A stretch of DNA of 64,000 nucleotides from Lycocorax pyrrhopterus obiensis (Eukaryota > Chordata > Aves > Passeriformes > Paradisaeidae). Made by a program: the position numbers and the translations under genes. A model generated the notes under the pieces. The model did not search any database. It saw only the letters and a list, made by a program, of their open reading frames with translations, and was not told where the DNA came from. The stretch spans positions 2,006,663-2,070,662 of the forward strand of contig JACSVZ010000011.1 in NCBI GenBank assembly GCA_014706295.1, written 5' to 3'. Shown here one piece after another: positions 1 through 12,485 of this stretch (position 1 is the stretch's first letter; the number at the start of each line of letters is the position of its first letter).

Positions 1-52
1 ATGGGCAGGGATGTGTGGCCTGAGAAATGGGCAGGGACGTGTGCCCTAAGAA
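1..52. repeat. two-copy 26-bp tandem repeat at window edge
   Basis: Positions 1-26 and 27-52 are near-identical 26-bp units, each starting ATGGGCAGGG and ending AGAA, with a few substitutions between them. A third unit does not follow, since the sequence diverges after ATGACATGTGG. The array touches the window edge, so it could be the right end of a longer minisatellite lying to the left. Confidence 0.7.
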
Positions 53-3000
53 ATGACATGTGGAAGTTGTGCATTGCAGTCGCTGCAAACTGACTTCTCG
101 GTGGTTCTGTCTGGGCTGCTTGCATCTTTCCTTTCCACAAAGAGTGCGTTTTGGGTGTGTTTAAGCTTTCTCCTGTGTTTTAAAGTCTGAGAGATTTTCC
201 ATCCCCCAATTTCAAAGCGTGTCGATTTTATGCTGCCAAAATGTAGCGCTTGAAGCAGAGTGAGGAAGTCACATACAGCAGCCTTCTTAACAGCTTTTAA
301 CAGCTCACAGGTCTCCTAAATCCCAAGCCAAAGCTCTGTCTGCTAGGCTAGTCTGCATTCTCAGATTCTGTACAGATACAGCAAGTACATATTAAAAAGC
401 TGCACCAGAACACAGGATTAAAGGGCGATATGCGAAGTACAATATCCTCCAAGTATTTGAAGGGAGGGAAGAAGTTGGAGGGTGACAGTCTGTTCCCTGG
501 CAACTTCTGACATTTGTGTTAATTCTCTGCTGGAATGAAAAATAAGCCTTCTGAACTCTTCATGTAAATGGAACTGGTGAAAAACCTGTTTTCAGATTTA
601 AACCAGAGCACAGGAGCATCTGGGTTCGTGGAGGATGGTGCCATTTGTCCTGGATCAGATGGTTACTCTGGGGCTCTGGCACATAGGCTATTCTCAGCCA
701 GCTTTCCCCTTGATTTAATTCTCATAAGAAGGCAGTAAGTTCTTAAAGCATACTCTGGCTCTACTCCAGCCACAAGCCAGTGTGCAGAGCTGTTACTACG
801 GTGTCAAGGTTTGTTAGGAGGCAGTGCCATTTGTGGGCTTTGTATTTAAGGAGTATTTCCGGCATTCATCTCTCTTTGACATCCTTTTTCCAGCCAAGGA
901 ATAAGAAGCTGCATAACCTTTGCTCCTGTTCTTCTACAGTCTGGCAATAAACCTCATCATCTGAGTGACTTGGGCCGTGGCCTGGCCAGGCATTTATAAC
1001 TAAATAGGTATGAATTTCCATTCAAAATCGGGAGGAATTCGGTCTATTCACAGGCTTGGAGTAAAGTATGAGTTAAGTACTGAGCTGGATCGAAGCTCAG
1101 ACTGGCTGATGTCGTAGGTGAAAGCTGTCATATTGCAGGTTGTGTCCCCTGAGGGAAGAATAAGAAGGGCTTTCTTCCCTTTGTTTTTCCCTCCCCCATT
1201 CATTTCCAGTGCTCCACAACCTTTCCAAGGCCGGCAGGTCCTGCCTGTGTTGCAGCCTCACTTCCTGGAGGCAGAAGCTGCCGAGCCATTGTGTGATGTT
1301 GAGATGTCTCAGTTTGCTTTCAAAGAGCACACACCTGGCTGAGACAGAATAACATGTATTGATTTTTGGGCCGTTTGTAGAAAGTCTCCTTGGTCTCGAG
1401 CACATGAAAGCAGCGATGAGGCATTGTGTGGAGTTAAAAGCAGAATGCATTCTTTCCGAAATCAGAAACTGCTGAGACTTCCAGATGGTGTGCCAGAAAA
1501 GTTTTATTAGCCTTCCATAGGCTTTTCACTTTTTCCAGATCCCTGCAAAATGGAGAGGCCTCTCCCTCTGATTTTCTTGCCAAGTCTAAATATGAATCTA
1601 CTGTTTATCCAGATTGCACTGGCTTTAACACATTATTTGCGTTGCCTGGATTCCTTTTGTCCAGCATCTCAGATTTTGTGCCTGTTGCGGTGGAGTCAGG
1701 CATTGCTGGAGAAGGGCATTTGTTAAAACTTGCATTTTAGGAACTAATTCTTTCAGGAACAGCAGGTAGGAGGATATGACCCTGTTACATGACATCTGTG
1801 GACCAAAAAAAAATGAAAAAAGAGAAAAGCAAAAATGCTTCTTCCTTAATTTGATCAGCTTAAGTGCCATTTTGGATCATTTGATCACCACTTCTTGTGC
1901 CAGGTGACAGCTGTCTTAAGAGAACAACTCAATTTTCTTGTTTATTATGCACAGGTCCTTTCCCAAGGGTGAGTATTTATCCACTGGAGATAAGATAATG
2001 GATACCAAGTTGAAAGAGGTTATGTGACAGTAATTGAAGCAATATGTGGGCCTGCTGTATTTAACGATGAGATTTTAGCTGCATATTGATTTAAAAGAAA
2101 CTTGAGAGAAGGAGTAGAAATTGAAGCTTTTTATTGATTTAATTCTTCTTTTCCTTAAGTCTAAGGAGTAGATCATTAATGGAAGAAGGGGTATTATTTC
2201 TGGCCTCGTATTTGCATATCAAAAGATGACATTTTAAAACAGAATCTTTAAAATATGCTGGTGGTTTCAATTCTCTTTGCCATATGTGAAATGAGAGGGC
2301 TGTGCAGAGCTGCTTCATTAACTATTCAGGGAGAAGTAATTTGTCCAATGGGCCTGTAAAATGCTGTGGTCGGAAGCGCTTTGGGTGTCCAGGAGCCAGC
2401 AGCAGTGGCCAGGTTGGAGGTGTGGTGATCTCCAAGGCTGGGAGCACTGGAGTTTTGCTTTTTACTTTTAACAGTCTTCCCATTATTTGAAAATTTTAGA
2501 TAAATGAAAAGTCATCTCTCCCCAGCTCCTGAAGGAGCCCACTGGAGTTAAAGCAGGGCCTTTCTTATTACTGTTACTTTCAACTCTGTTGGGATTTTTT
2601 ATCCCATAAAATATTTAGGATTCATTTTAATACAGCAAGAGAAAAAGTGGTTTACCCCCAATCCTCTATAAAAATCAATATATATATCCTTGAGATTTCT
2701 TCTGACTTGCATACAATGTGAATTTTTGAATCTGTCAATTTAGACATTGCACGGAAAAGCTGGTTTAAAACCTTAGAGATGTGAATCCAAGAAAGCTGCA
2801 AAAATTCTCTTAATTGATTTACATTTTTCTGTGTTCATTTTGGAAAAAGAGACTGTAAATTTATCCTCACTTCTTGAGCCATACAAACCTCAAACTCTTT
2901 CAGACAGAAATGAACAAACAACTTTGGTTTTAGCATCTTGTACAATGCAGCCTTTCCCAAATCCAAGTGAAGTTCCATACTGTTCTTTTTTTATTAATAT

Positions 3001-5283
3001 TTAGATGTATGTAAAGGGCTTCTGTCGTGCTGTGTACTGTAGAGACACAGAATAAAGAAATAGCCTGGCTTTTTGAAACCAGTGGTTGAAGCGTCGATGC
3101 CAAATCACTTGGAGAAGAAAGGCAGGACACGATCCAGTGGATGGCACAGAGAAAAGGAAATTAATCCCTGGAAAAGGGAAAAAGGAAATCTTTTCAAAGG
3201 GATGAAGGTAGAATATTTATGCTTGCCATAATAATAGCAGCAGGCTGTTGCATTGTGTGACGTTCAGGTGACACAGAGTGGGCTGAGGTGTGCGAGCTCT
3301 GCGTGAGGCAGATGTGTGGGATTCTTCCTCCTCCTCCTCCCCAGCAGAGCTGGATCCCACATGTGCCCAATCTGTGCTGCTTGAACACCCTGAACAGGCA
3401 CTGGACGTTCTGTGCTGAGCTCCCTGTGCCATTTCCAGGCAGGAGATGTCCTTGCAGAGGGTGGTGTCCCCCAGCACAGCGCAGCAGCTGGGAGCTGCCA
3501 GGCTGGGAGCTGGGGGCTCCCACGCTCTCCACACTGGGAAGTTCTGAGTTGCACAACCAGATGCTAATTCCTGCTCTGAGCAAAGGAAACAGACACTGTT
3601 TTCTTAACTAAAAGAATTACAAGAACCTTACATAATTAGCAAGGTAAGAGAAGGTGGTCCTTTCAGGGGAGCGACTGTCTCCATAAATACAGGTCTGCTT
3701 TCATGTGGAAAGGAAATGCCTGGAAACCACCCACTCCTTTGTTCTCTTCCCATCCTGGAGAGTCATTAAGTGTGTCATTGCAGCACTTGTGCTTCCTCTT
3801 TCAGCCCCCCAGCCTCATCTTGCACACACAATGATTTCTCTTGCTCCATCCCAGTCCCACTCTGCTCTGTATGTTCCTCTCCTCTTGCTGAATAGCAGTT
3901 CCAGGATTTTCCTGTTTGCTGATTGAGAAGCAGAAATTCACTGCACAGGCAGAGCTAATTAGCTCTCATTATGCATGCATAGAAAGCCAAACAAACCCCC
4001 CAAATTAGCAATGTTTCTCCTCCATGCGTTTTTCTCCCCCTGCCTCTCCCCTCCTTCTCTTCTGTTAGATCCATCCCTCCTTTGGTGTCCATTCCCTGGT
4101 TTTTAATGTGCCCTTGGCCCAGCTCACTTCCTACATCAGACAAGCCTTGTTTTCCCTCCACTGCCTCCAGCTCCTTCTCAAATTGAGAAACAGGTTCCCA
4201 GAAGTGACCTTCAGCAGCAGCAGCAGCATTTTGATCTACAGGGAAGCCTCCCGTGGCTCCCCAACCCCAGCTCTGATCCTTTCATCCGGTGACACCATCA
4301 GAGGAGAGGGAGGGAGCAAGAAGCTGAGTCAAGTTCAACATGTCACAGTGCATTAAACAGCTCCTTGGCAGTGGCAGGACGAGCTCTTTTTGTTCTGCTG
4401 GAAGATAAACAGCTTTCTCAGGGTAATTAATAACCCTAACGGTTTGTTCCAAAAAATGGAATAATCATAGGATTGAGTAATCAAAACTATTGATTAATGT
4501 AGAAGGCCCCTAGAAAAGGTTTAGCACAAAAGGTTTAGTCCTCCTGGGCATGGTTCCAGTAGAGGCTGTAGTGATGATTGAACAATAGGATTATTGTACA
4601 GAGTCATTGTTTCCAGAATGGAAAAAAAATTTAGTGCCTTTTTTTTTTTCCCCTTTAGCAATTCATTCATCAAATAAAAAATGCATTTTTGAACAGTGGC
4701 ATTGCAACCACCATTCTTTTTTTCAGCTGGGATCAGCACTCACAAACAAATCCCATTGGCAATGCTGCTGTTTCTGTGGTGCAAATGAAAAGAGAATTTT
4801 GCCCTTAAAAATAAAATCCTGGAGTCTTCATTTGTTTTTTTATGCAAAGAAAAGTGCTGATGAGTTCAGGAGACGGGCCTACTACCCCCACCACTTTTGT
4901 GCTTGAATACTTTTTCTTTGCTTTGCAGAATGGAAATCTTGGAGCAGGAGGTGTGAAGGGAGGGATTAATTTCCTTGGAGTTTAAAATAATTCTAATAAA
5001 AATTCTGTAACATGTAACTCCTAGGCTTAATAGTCTCTATAACAAATAATACTTTGGGGAACAATAAATTGTGTAATGATAGTTCTGCTCATATTGGCTA
5101 AATCATTATGTGTTGCAAAATGTCAGCCACTGAAGAAGAAATCATAACTAAGCACGCTGCGAATCTTGTAAAAGCCTGAGATCATAAAAGGAAAAGTGGG
5201 ACTGAAAATATTTCAAAGATGCCAGAATGAAAAGGCTAACAACTGTCTTTTTTTACATTTTAAAATTTACCTGTTTTCCCCAG
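53..5283. other. unique noncoding sequence
   Basis: No recognisable gene. Open frames are short, overlap each other on both strands and show no familiar domain. The stretch holds a (CAG)5 microsatellite at 4212-4226, an 11-T run at 4639-4649, and a GC-richer, CT-rich part at 3280-3560. A sequence resembling a splice donor, AAG followed by GTAAGAG near 3642-3650, has stop codons just upstream in the frames I checked. I see no transposon I can name here. Confidence 0.6.
4212..4226 (+). repeat. (CAG)5 trinucleotide microsatellite
   Basis: Five uninterrupted CAG units followed by CAT. It lies in noncoding context, inside a short open frame that encodes a serine run and has no other protein-like signal. 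Short enough to be stable, but potentially polymorphic. Confidence 0.85.
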
Positions 5284-5411
5284 GAGAGCATGAAGACATA
5301 ATCAATCAAAGCAGGGCTTTTGTAGATCCTCCTGTGATTAATCTAATTATTTTGGAGAGATCAGATGAATTTGCAGTTGATATAAACAGCAGTTTGATTG
5401 AAGTATCAAAG
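5284..5411 (+). other. candidate internal exon (unproven)
   Basis: The segment follows a pyrimidine-rich tract ending TTTTCCCCAG and ends in AAG followed by GTAGAT, so it has plausible acceptor and donor sites around 128 bp. One frame is open throughout. It would enter with two bases of a codon and end on a codon boundary, giving about 42 residues that include SDEFAVDINSSLIEVSK. The other forward frame I checked is closed early. I do not recognise the peptide. The part around 5335-5355 is AT-rich and carries a homeodomain-type core (CTAATTAT), so a conserved noncoding element is an equally good explanation. No partner exon was found in the window. Confidence 0.18.
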
Positions 5412-5428
5412 GTAGATCAATAGGCTCA

Positions 5429-5468
5429 GAATGTTGATCAAAACATTCTAAGCTAGGGAGCTTAGAAT
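5429..5468. other. two overlapping perfect inverted repeats
   Basis: Arms 5445-5454 (ATTCTAAGCT) and 5459-5468 (AGCTTAGAAT) are exact reverse complements around a 4-nt loop, AGGG. A second pair, 5429-5435 (GAATGTT) and 5442-5448 (AACATTC), shares bases 5445-5448 with the first. If transcribed, the two hairpins would be mutually exclusive. They sit just downstream of the candidate exon. No known RNA family is recognised. Confidence 0.75.
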
Positions 5469-7533
5469 CAATATTTTCATGAGGAGCGTCAACAACTGGG
5501 ACTGCTGTGCTTAAGCTCATTGAATAAATGTACTATTTTCAGAAGTCACTTGTCACAAAATCAGCATGGCTGTGTCTGAGGCATTTTCTGCAGATGAGCC
5601 TCTCAAAACACACAGAGAAACTTTCTGAACCCAGAGAGCGGCGGTGGAGCCCTGCAGGGGAAGCAGCTGAGGTTTGGAAATGGCTCCTGGCACTGGAAAG
5701 CTGGCAAGGGCTGCCCAAAGGGTGGCAGGGGCAGCAGGAAAAGCTCTGAGAGGTCAGTGGAGCCCATGTGGGGATGGGGCAGGCTCCCACCAGCTCCTGC
5801 AGACACCCCTGATCTGGATACAGTGGGAATATTTTAGCTTTGAGGTAGGAAAGCAGCTCAGGGTGCAGGGCCTGATCGTAGGGGAACGAGCAGCTTCCTT
5901 CCCAAAGCTCCCAGGGATTAAAGGGAGGAGATGATCAGAGCCCATTTTCTGTAATTCTGAGTTTATTCTGCCCCAGTTTAGGTACCAATGTCTGCACTGG
6001 TCTCCCCTAAACAAACACAGTTAAAAGGATTTTGGGGGAGGATGCCATAGAGGGGTTGGCCACAGGAAAAGGTTCCTCCCAAACTTCACTAGAGCTGGAG
6101 ACCTCAGCCCTCTCTTTCCCTTCTCTGCCATTAGTGTGAGTTTCATTATCCTGAGGCAAAGATGCAGCAGATGGCTGCAGCTGTTTTCATAGGGAAAGGT
6201 AAGCAGGGAATGCTGATAGGAGGCACCCTGGTCATCAATCCTGTGCTGACCCTGCGTGTGGCCCTGAAACTGATACAGCTGATACAGCAATAGAAAAATC
6301 TTCTCATAAGCCAGACCTAAATTTAGCAAAAAACCACTTCTACACTTCGTTTTTAGAGTTCAACATAGAAAACATGACACTTGTAACAATTTTCTTTTGA
6401 TTTCCAAAGAGGTTGTGAAGAACTTATTGCTTTAAAAAATAGTTTTAACCTCTCTGGCACTTTAGTTTTTAAAAATCTTAGAAAGAGATTGAGAACACAA
6501 ACAAGAACTCACCAGCTCTGTAGGTGAACAGTGTCAGCTTTTGGCCTCTGTGCACAGAATAATTTCTGTTCCAGGTTCTTTGTGGATGCAAACCTGTACA
6601 AATGATTCAGAGTAAGGAAGACATCTCAAGAAGGTCATTGAAACATAATCTGTGTTTCTTTCGGCAACTTTACAGTAGCTTTCTAGTCTGTCTTTTAATT
6701 TTATCTCACTAAGGAGGTTTCAGGGCTGCATTCCAAGTTGCAAGGATCCTCCACATGCACTTACAGCACAGGTGAGCACCAAACTGTTGTTATGGTATTA
6801 TTATTATTCTGTAGCATAAAAATTCTTTGGAGATAATCAGGTTGCTAAACTTTCTCAGGGCTCCTTTTGTTCACAGGTTGATGCAATCCATTAAAACCAG
6901 ATTTTTAGGGTAGAGGTAGGACTAGGGGTGTCTGGGGAATTTAAGGAGTGCCTGGGTGTTTCATCTTGGCACTTTGGTGTTCAGAGGCTGTTGGAAAAAG
7001 CCCTCAGTGACTCTCTGTGTCACAGAGCATGTAAGTACCAGCAATCTGCCTCAGTTCCAGAATCAAAGGTGACAATTTCAGCTGCTTTTCACCCTGCATT
7101 TTAAATGCTAGCCTTGAATTCTTCCTCCACCAGGCATGCAGCAGAACTCTGGCTGGGTCTAGCAGCACTTTTGCCATGGTCTGACCCTTTCCATGACGTG
7201 CATAGTTAGAAGTTCATTGGTATTTCACCCAACTTGTGCTAATTGGAAAACTGCACTAAATCTTAAGCAGCATCAGTTTGGAAATGTGTGAACTGATACC
7301 TGATAGCAGCCATGTATTTCTGAAAATAGAGCAAGAAGCAGTTTTGTATTTTGGAATAGCTCATTGAGACAAGAGCCTGGTTTTCACCTGAGGGCAGCAC
7401 AGCTCCGGGCAGGGACATCTCTGTGCCACTCCAAGTGTTTCCACAGACCTCAATGAACCCTGTTTGTCATTACCCTGTGTAGGGGCTCTCACTCAGGGCA
7501 CTCTGAGAGCAAGGGATCACTCTGGTCTGGGGA

Positions 7534-7556
7534 AGTGCCATGGCAACCATGGTAAC
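7534..7556. promoter_or_regulatory. overlapping X-box-like (RFX) motifs
   Basis: Two 14-bp windows, 7534-7547 (AGTGCCATGGCAAC) and 7543-7556 (GCAACCATGGTAAC), each match the RFX-family X-box palindrome GTTRCCATRGYAAC at 12 of 14 positions and overlap by five bases. A single partial match also occurs near 55746. The motif match is direct; function as an enhancer or ciliary-gene element is inference. Confidence 0.3.
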
Positions 7557-9150
7557 CCATCTCCATGACACTTGCTGTGGGTTTTATCCAACCTCACTGT
7601 GAACTGGGATTGGCACGAACCAACTCAAGCTTATGATTGGAATTTTCCATGTGAAAGGATGCTCAGGAGTTAAATCTGGAAATCAGGCAGTGCCTTTTAG
7701 CTTGGATTTCCCTTAAGCCCCAGAAGCAGAGGGTTGATGGGAGCTGCTTGCCTTAACAGGGAAGGAGGGATAAAACCCCAGAGGTCCATTAGGCATCACC
7801 TCACAATCTGTCTGAGCTGTAAGGGAAAGTGCAGCGTTTGAGCTCTGAGAGAGAAAGGGCCTGAACCACGTGTTACTGCTCTGGTCCTACACTTAGGGAA
7901 CAACTCCAGCAACAGCTCTAAATCTTCCTTACTGGAATGCAGGCACGTGCAGAGATTCCTCCATGCTGTGCACTTACTGCCTGTGAGCCAAGGGCTCAGA
8001 GCTCCTCTTTGTTAGAACAGCACCGCCAACACTAAAGCAAAGCTGAATTTATTTGTAAACATACAAAGTTCGACACAAACACCATCTGGTTTTCACCACT
8101 GGTTTCTTTTCAACGAGCCCATCTCTTGACAGGGGTCAGCTCCCCATTTTGGGGGGCAACCATCGCTCTGTTCTGATGTTTCCTGGTGGCTTCTTCCCCG
8201 TGTGCCCCTCAGCAGATGCTGCAGAGCACACACGTGCAGGAGCCAGGTGTCGAGAGTGGCTTTGTGTTAGGTTTCAAATAATAAAGAATGTTTTCCCAGG
8301 AGTTCAGCAAAGCCAACACCAACAACCCCTCCTCACCTACTTTAAACATTCCTTTGCTTGTGTTCCCCATAAAGTTGAGTAAATCATTGCTATGACGTGT
8401 GAACTTCTCATTTCAAGCACTGTTAGATACTGGTTCCAACTGTACTTACTGGTTCTAATCTAAAGGAATGAATTTTTTTTGGTGCTGAAGAAAAAAATGC
8501 ATCCTACGTTCTCAGTGCTTCCAGCACTGTGTAACTGGAAATTTTGGCAGTAACTAAAACCTTTCCAGCCTTTTCTTCCTCTCTTGCCCCTAAGTGTTCT
8601 GGTCAAACTTAACCCAGGTAGATTCTTGAAAATGTCTCCTTTGAAGATTTATTTAACATCCAACAAAATGAGGGAAACTCACTACACATTTAATATTATA
8701 CCTGCACTTGCTAAAAAACCCGACTTTCCAGATTAGAGAGTTAACCAGGATTTTTCATGCCTTCCTCTTGACTTCAATGGGCTGTGGATCACACCCAAAA
8801 ATATGCTACCCAGTGAAACTTTGTAATTCCATTTAGCAGATGCTTTCAAACACAATGGGAGGTTTTCAAAAATATCTTTGTCTGGAAGTGTTCATCTGCA
8901 GACATAAAACCAGCCTTGCTAACATTAGAAGGGAGATAACAATGTCTATGTCTGTAACGATATCACCTTATCTTTAATTAATATACAGTACTGTAAGATG
9001 TTTTTCTGAGATATGAGCCTCTTACTTGGGTAAAACTCTTCCTGAAACAAAGTGTTTGAGCCATTGTAGCTGTCCTAGACAAAGGTTTAATGGAACTTGT
9101 TCACCAGCCTTGGAGGCAGCCAGAAGAGCTCTGGTTGTTTCCTTTAAGGC

Positions 9151-9176
9151 AGGAAAAATAATAAGGAAAAATAATA
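9151..9176. repeat. 13-bp tandem duplication
   Basis: The unit AGGAAAAATAATA occurs twice head to tail, followed by AG and then unique sequence. A small A-rich duplication typical of replication slippage. Confidence 0.8.
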
Positions 9177-12100
9177 AGTCTCCTGACAGAAACATGAAGC
9201 TATCTATTGCTAATACTGCAGTGATTTGATTAGAAACTGCCTTATTCCATGGAATCATGTGACCTCAGCTGTGTGTTTTAACTGGAAGTGAGCCCAAATA
9301 AATCCCCCAGATCTGAGCTTTGAGTAGTTTCAAATTCAGTGTCAAAATTCAGATACCTCAGACAGCTTTTACATCTGTAACTCACCTCGCATCAATAATA
9401 ATTGTGTCACAAAATCTTGTAAACTCATGGTCCCATCCTCAAAATAAAGGAAGTACCATCAATGGAGTTTCCTGTAGAGTCTGAAACCCTCCCTTATCCA
9501 AACAATCTGATCTGTAGTGAGTAATGCTCAGTGTTTATTTCTTCCATTTCCCGTGGGGCCTCTGATTTTATTTTGCTTCCATCTTTTGAATCCTGGCCTG
9601 ATCAGCAGTGAGAGCCTTGCATGTCCAGCTCCCACCTGTGTTCTCATTCTCCTCGCTCCCTCTTGTCTCCTTCCTACAGCATTTCCCTCATCCTGGCTGC
9701 CTGAGGCTGACAGAGAGGAGGGGGAGAAGCCCCTCAAATATCCTGCTCTGGGACTGACATGGCCTGAGTTCCCATTTCCAGGAAGATCCTGGTCAGGCCA
9801 GGACTGCACACCCAGCTCTGGACCTTGTGTTCATGGATCACAGAGCAATTGGGAAGTTTAGTTGTCTCTATTATGTTTTACATGTACGATTTCTTGTGGA
9901 ACTAACCAAGCAAACATCACAGCTCTTCGATATCCCCCCACTTGTAAAAAATTCACCCACTTGGCTAAATTTTTATGACTGATAGAGATCTTGGAGTGGG
10001 AAAGAACAGCCAGTGCTTGCTGGAAGAAGGCACAGTTGTAAGTGGGATTGCCACTGAAATAGTGAGGAAGGAAAAGTACAGACTCTGTGCCTCTTCGAGG
10101 TAGTCCTGGCTCCCACTGCTGGACCTGCTCTGTTTCGTGCACCTTGTGCTGCTGCAGAACTGTTTTTAGCCCTAGTGAACAGTGCTGCAAAGAGGCTGCA
10201 GGGTACTTTGGAGTGAAGGGCTCTGGGTGTGATCATTCCAAGCCTTTCCCTGCGTTGGAGAGGTAGATGGTGTGAGGTGCAATGTCTTCCCAGCCTGTGA
10301 CATCCTGTGCTCACTGCCATGCAAATACAGGACAACTTTCTTCCACTTGAAATCATCTCTGCTGTGGACAACCAGGTTGCCATGAAAGTAAGAGGAAGAA
10401 AAATAGCACTTTCCTCTCTGCTTAAACAACAGATTTGTCTCTGAGTTGCCAAAATTGTGAGCGTCAGGGTAGCTGAGCACACTTTTGTGTGTACAATTTT
10501 CTGTGCATATGTCTGGTACTCCTTGTTTTGGAGAGGCTATGGAAGGTTTATATCGAACCAGTCCATCTGTTCAGTGATTCAGTCATCTGAGAACAGTTAA
10601 ACTTGTCACTCTGCCCCCCTTGCTGTCATCCTTTCAGACTCTGTGACCAACCTCAGATTTTAGTGGCATTTTTAAAAATATTGGCACCTTGCTGTGTCCT
10701 GTGTTTGACCAGTCCTGTCCATGCTGGTTTAGTCCCACACCAGATCTCCCGGCCCAGAGAAGTGAGTTTCTGTTTGCAGAAGGGAAAGTTTCACAGCCCT
10801 TTCTATGGGAATGTAAAACTCCCTCCTCCAGACATGAGCATGGATTTGTATCAGAGAAACTGCTTCTATCACAGACCAAGAGATGGAAGCAATTAAAGCC
10901 AGCTCCACCCCCTTGAAGGTGAGTGAGGGAGAGGCATTTGCTGCAAGTGCTTTGTGTTTGTGAGGAATTGCAGTGCTCTGGGGATGAGGGCTGTCCTGGG
11001 TGTTGTGCACAGGCAACATGGAGCTGCAAAGTGATCATCATGACAAGTTCAAACCAGCCAGTTTGTTCCAAGAGAGTAAATTGCCAAGGAATTCAGTGCT
11101 GTGCAGAGTATGGCTGGTGGGTCAGGGCATGGTGGGGCTGTGCAAATACTGAACAATCCCCTGGCAGGCAAGGATGTCCTGCTTTCTTCCAGAAGTTAGA
11201 GGCTGGCTGGAAAATCCAGGCCAGGTTTCAGATTTGGAAAATACCAAAACTGAATGCTGCCCTGGATTATGCAATGCTGCGTACTGGAAATCCCACCTGC
11301 AGCTTCAGGCGAGCATTAAATTCTTTGCTGTGAATCAGTGCCTGGTGCTGCTGTGACCTCTGAGCTGCTGGTGCTTCCAACACAAGGGACATTTCTACCA
11401 TGGGGGGGATTTGGGCATAACTGCAGAGTTCATTTGGAGTTTTGGGATGCATTTGCTTTAGAGGGACACATTACAATAAAAATCTGCAGGTGTAAATGGA
11501 AAATGATCCCACCCAGGAGTCACCCCATGGCCAAGGGAACTGGGAGCAGTGGTGCCTGTTCACATGGCTCTCTGCCAGAAAGATTTATCCCCTGCCTTCA
11601 TCAAGGACCTCCTGCAGAAGGAGGACTGTAGATTCTCTGTGGTTTATCCTTGCCCATATCTGCCCCTCCACCAGGCACAGCTCCATTTCATGGACAGCTT
11701 TATGCTCAGCTCTGTGAAATGCAGAAAATGCTGTGGAGTGCAGTGTCTCTAATGCTTCCTGGGAAACAGAAGCTGGAGTGAGGAGCACCAGCATGGTACA
11801 AGCTGTTTCCAGGATTAACAGTCAGAGACTGGAAGAATCTCCTCCCTGAGGATCTAGAATTAAAATAAAGGACCGAGCCTGGCACGGGAAGAAAAAGGAA
11901 CAAAGTTGCCCGTCCAAAGACATAACCCATGAACAGACAGGTGCTGCACGACTCCCTCTCTGGTACCCTGCCCTGGCTGATCTTTCCTATTGTAAAAATG
12001 GGCAGTGAGATATTGTTCAAAGGAGAGAGACTCAAAAGGCTTTCACAGAACTATCTCCTCAGGACACTTTGCTGCTTTGTGCACACACATGCTCTCATAT

Positions 12101-12368
12101 ATATTTGTGGGGGGAGGGAAGGGAGAGAAGAACATCCTGTGGGATTTCTTTCACCATCTGCTGAGTTCTGAGTGCCATCTGCAAAGTAAAAGCGTTTATG
12201 TTGTTTAGCCTTTGTTCAAAATGTATTTTTTGTCACAGTGGCTTTTGGCATTATCATGCACGACCAGAAGAAATATTCAACAGTTTGGAGCAAGCAGAAT
12301 AAAACACTGACAGCTCAGGACTCTGAAAATTCAGTTTGCAGAGTAATTTGACAGAAGGTTTGGACACC

Positions 12369-12485
12369 ATGCCCACTGTAATCTCCACTCAGGAGCTCAG
12401 CCGTGACCTTTCAGGCTCACAGGACACAGACAGCAGCTTGTCTGGAAAGGAGAGGCTTATTCAGCACAACGTGGGGACAGCCCAG
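12369..12485 (+). other. candidate first coding exon (unproven)
   Basis: An ATG at 12369 in favourable context (ACACCATGC) opens a 39-codon frame that ends exactly on a codon boundary at CAG, followed by GTAAGG, a near-ideal vertebrate splice donor. The frame is also open upstream to about 12336 and continues past the donor to 12851, 171 codons in all, one of the longer nonrepetitive open frames here. The peptide begins MPTVISTQELSRDLSG and is polar and serine-rich. I recognise no family and no downstream partner exon. It could equally be a noncoding-RNA exon or a chance match. Confidence 0.18.

Larger units (their letters stand above)
5469..12368. other. unique noncoding sequence
   Basis: Long gene-free stretch. 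All open frames are short and none shows a recognisable domain; the longest are about 170 residues or less and overlap antisense frames. It contains a 13-bp tandem duplication (9151-9176), a pair of X-box-like palindromes (7534-7556), and a splice-donor-like site near 6196 that follows only about 21 open codons. Local GC-richer patches at 9.5-10.4 kb and 10.6-11.8 kb account for most of the longer frames. Confidence 0.6.

Noticed and set aside
4440..4490. AATCATAGGATTGAG resembling a CR1 3' microsatellite end
   Set aside because: Only a short match without the conserved GGTTGGAAGGGACC-type segment beside it.
6100..6200. Donor-like AAAG/GTAAGC after a short open segment
   Set aside because: Only about 21 codons are open before a stop and no acceptor was found upstream.
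10923..11333. 136-codon cysteine- and tryptophan-rich frame
   Set aside because: No domain pattern or spacing typical of a secreted cysteine-rich family, and minus-strand frames of similar length lie close by.
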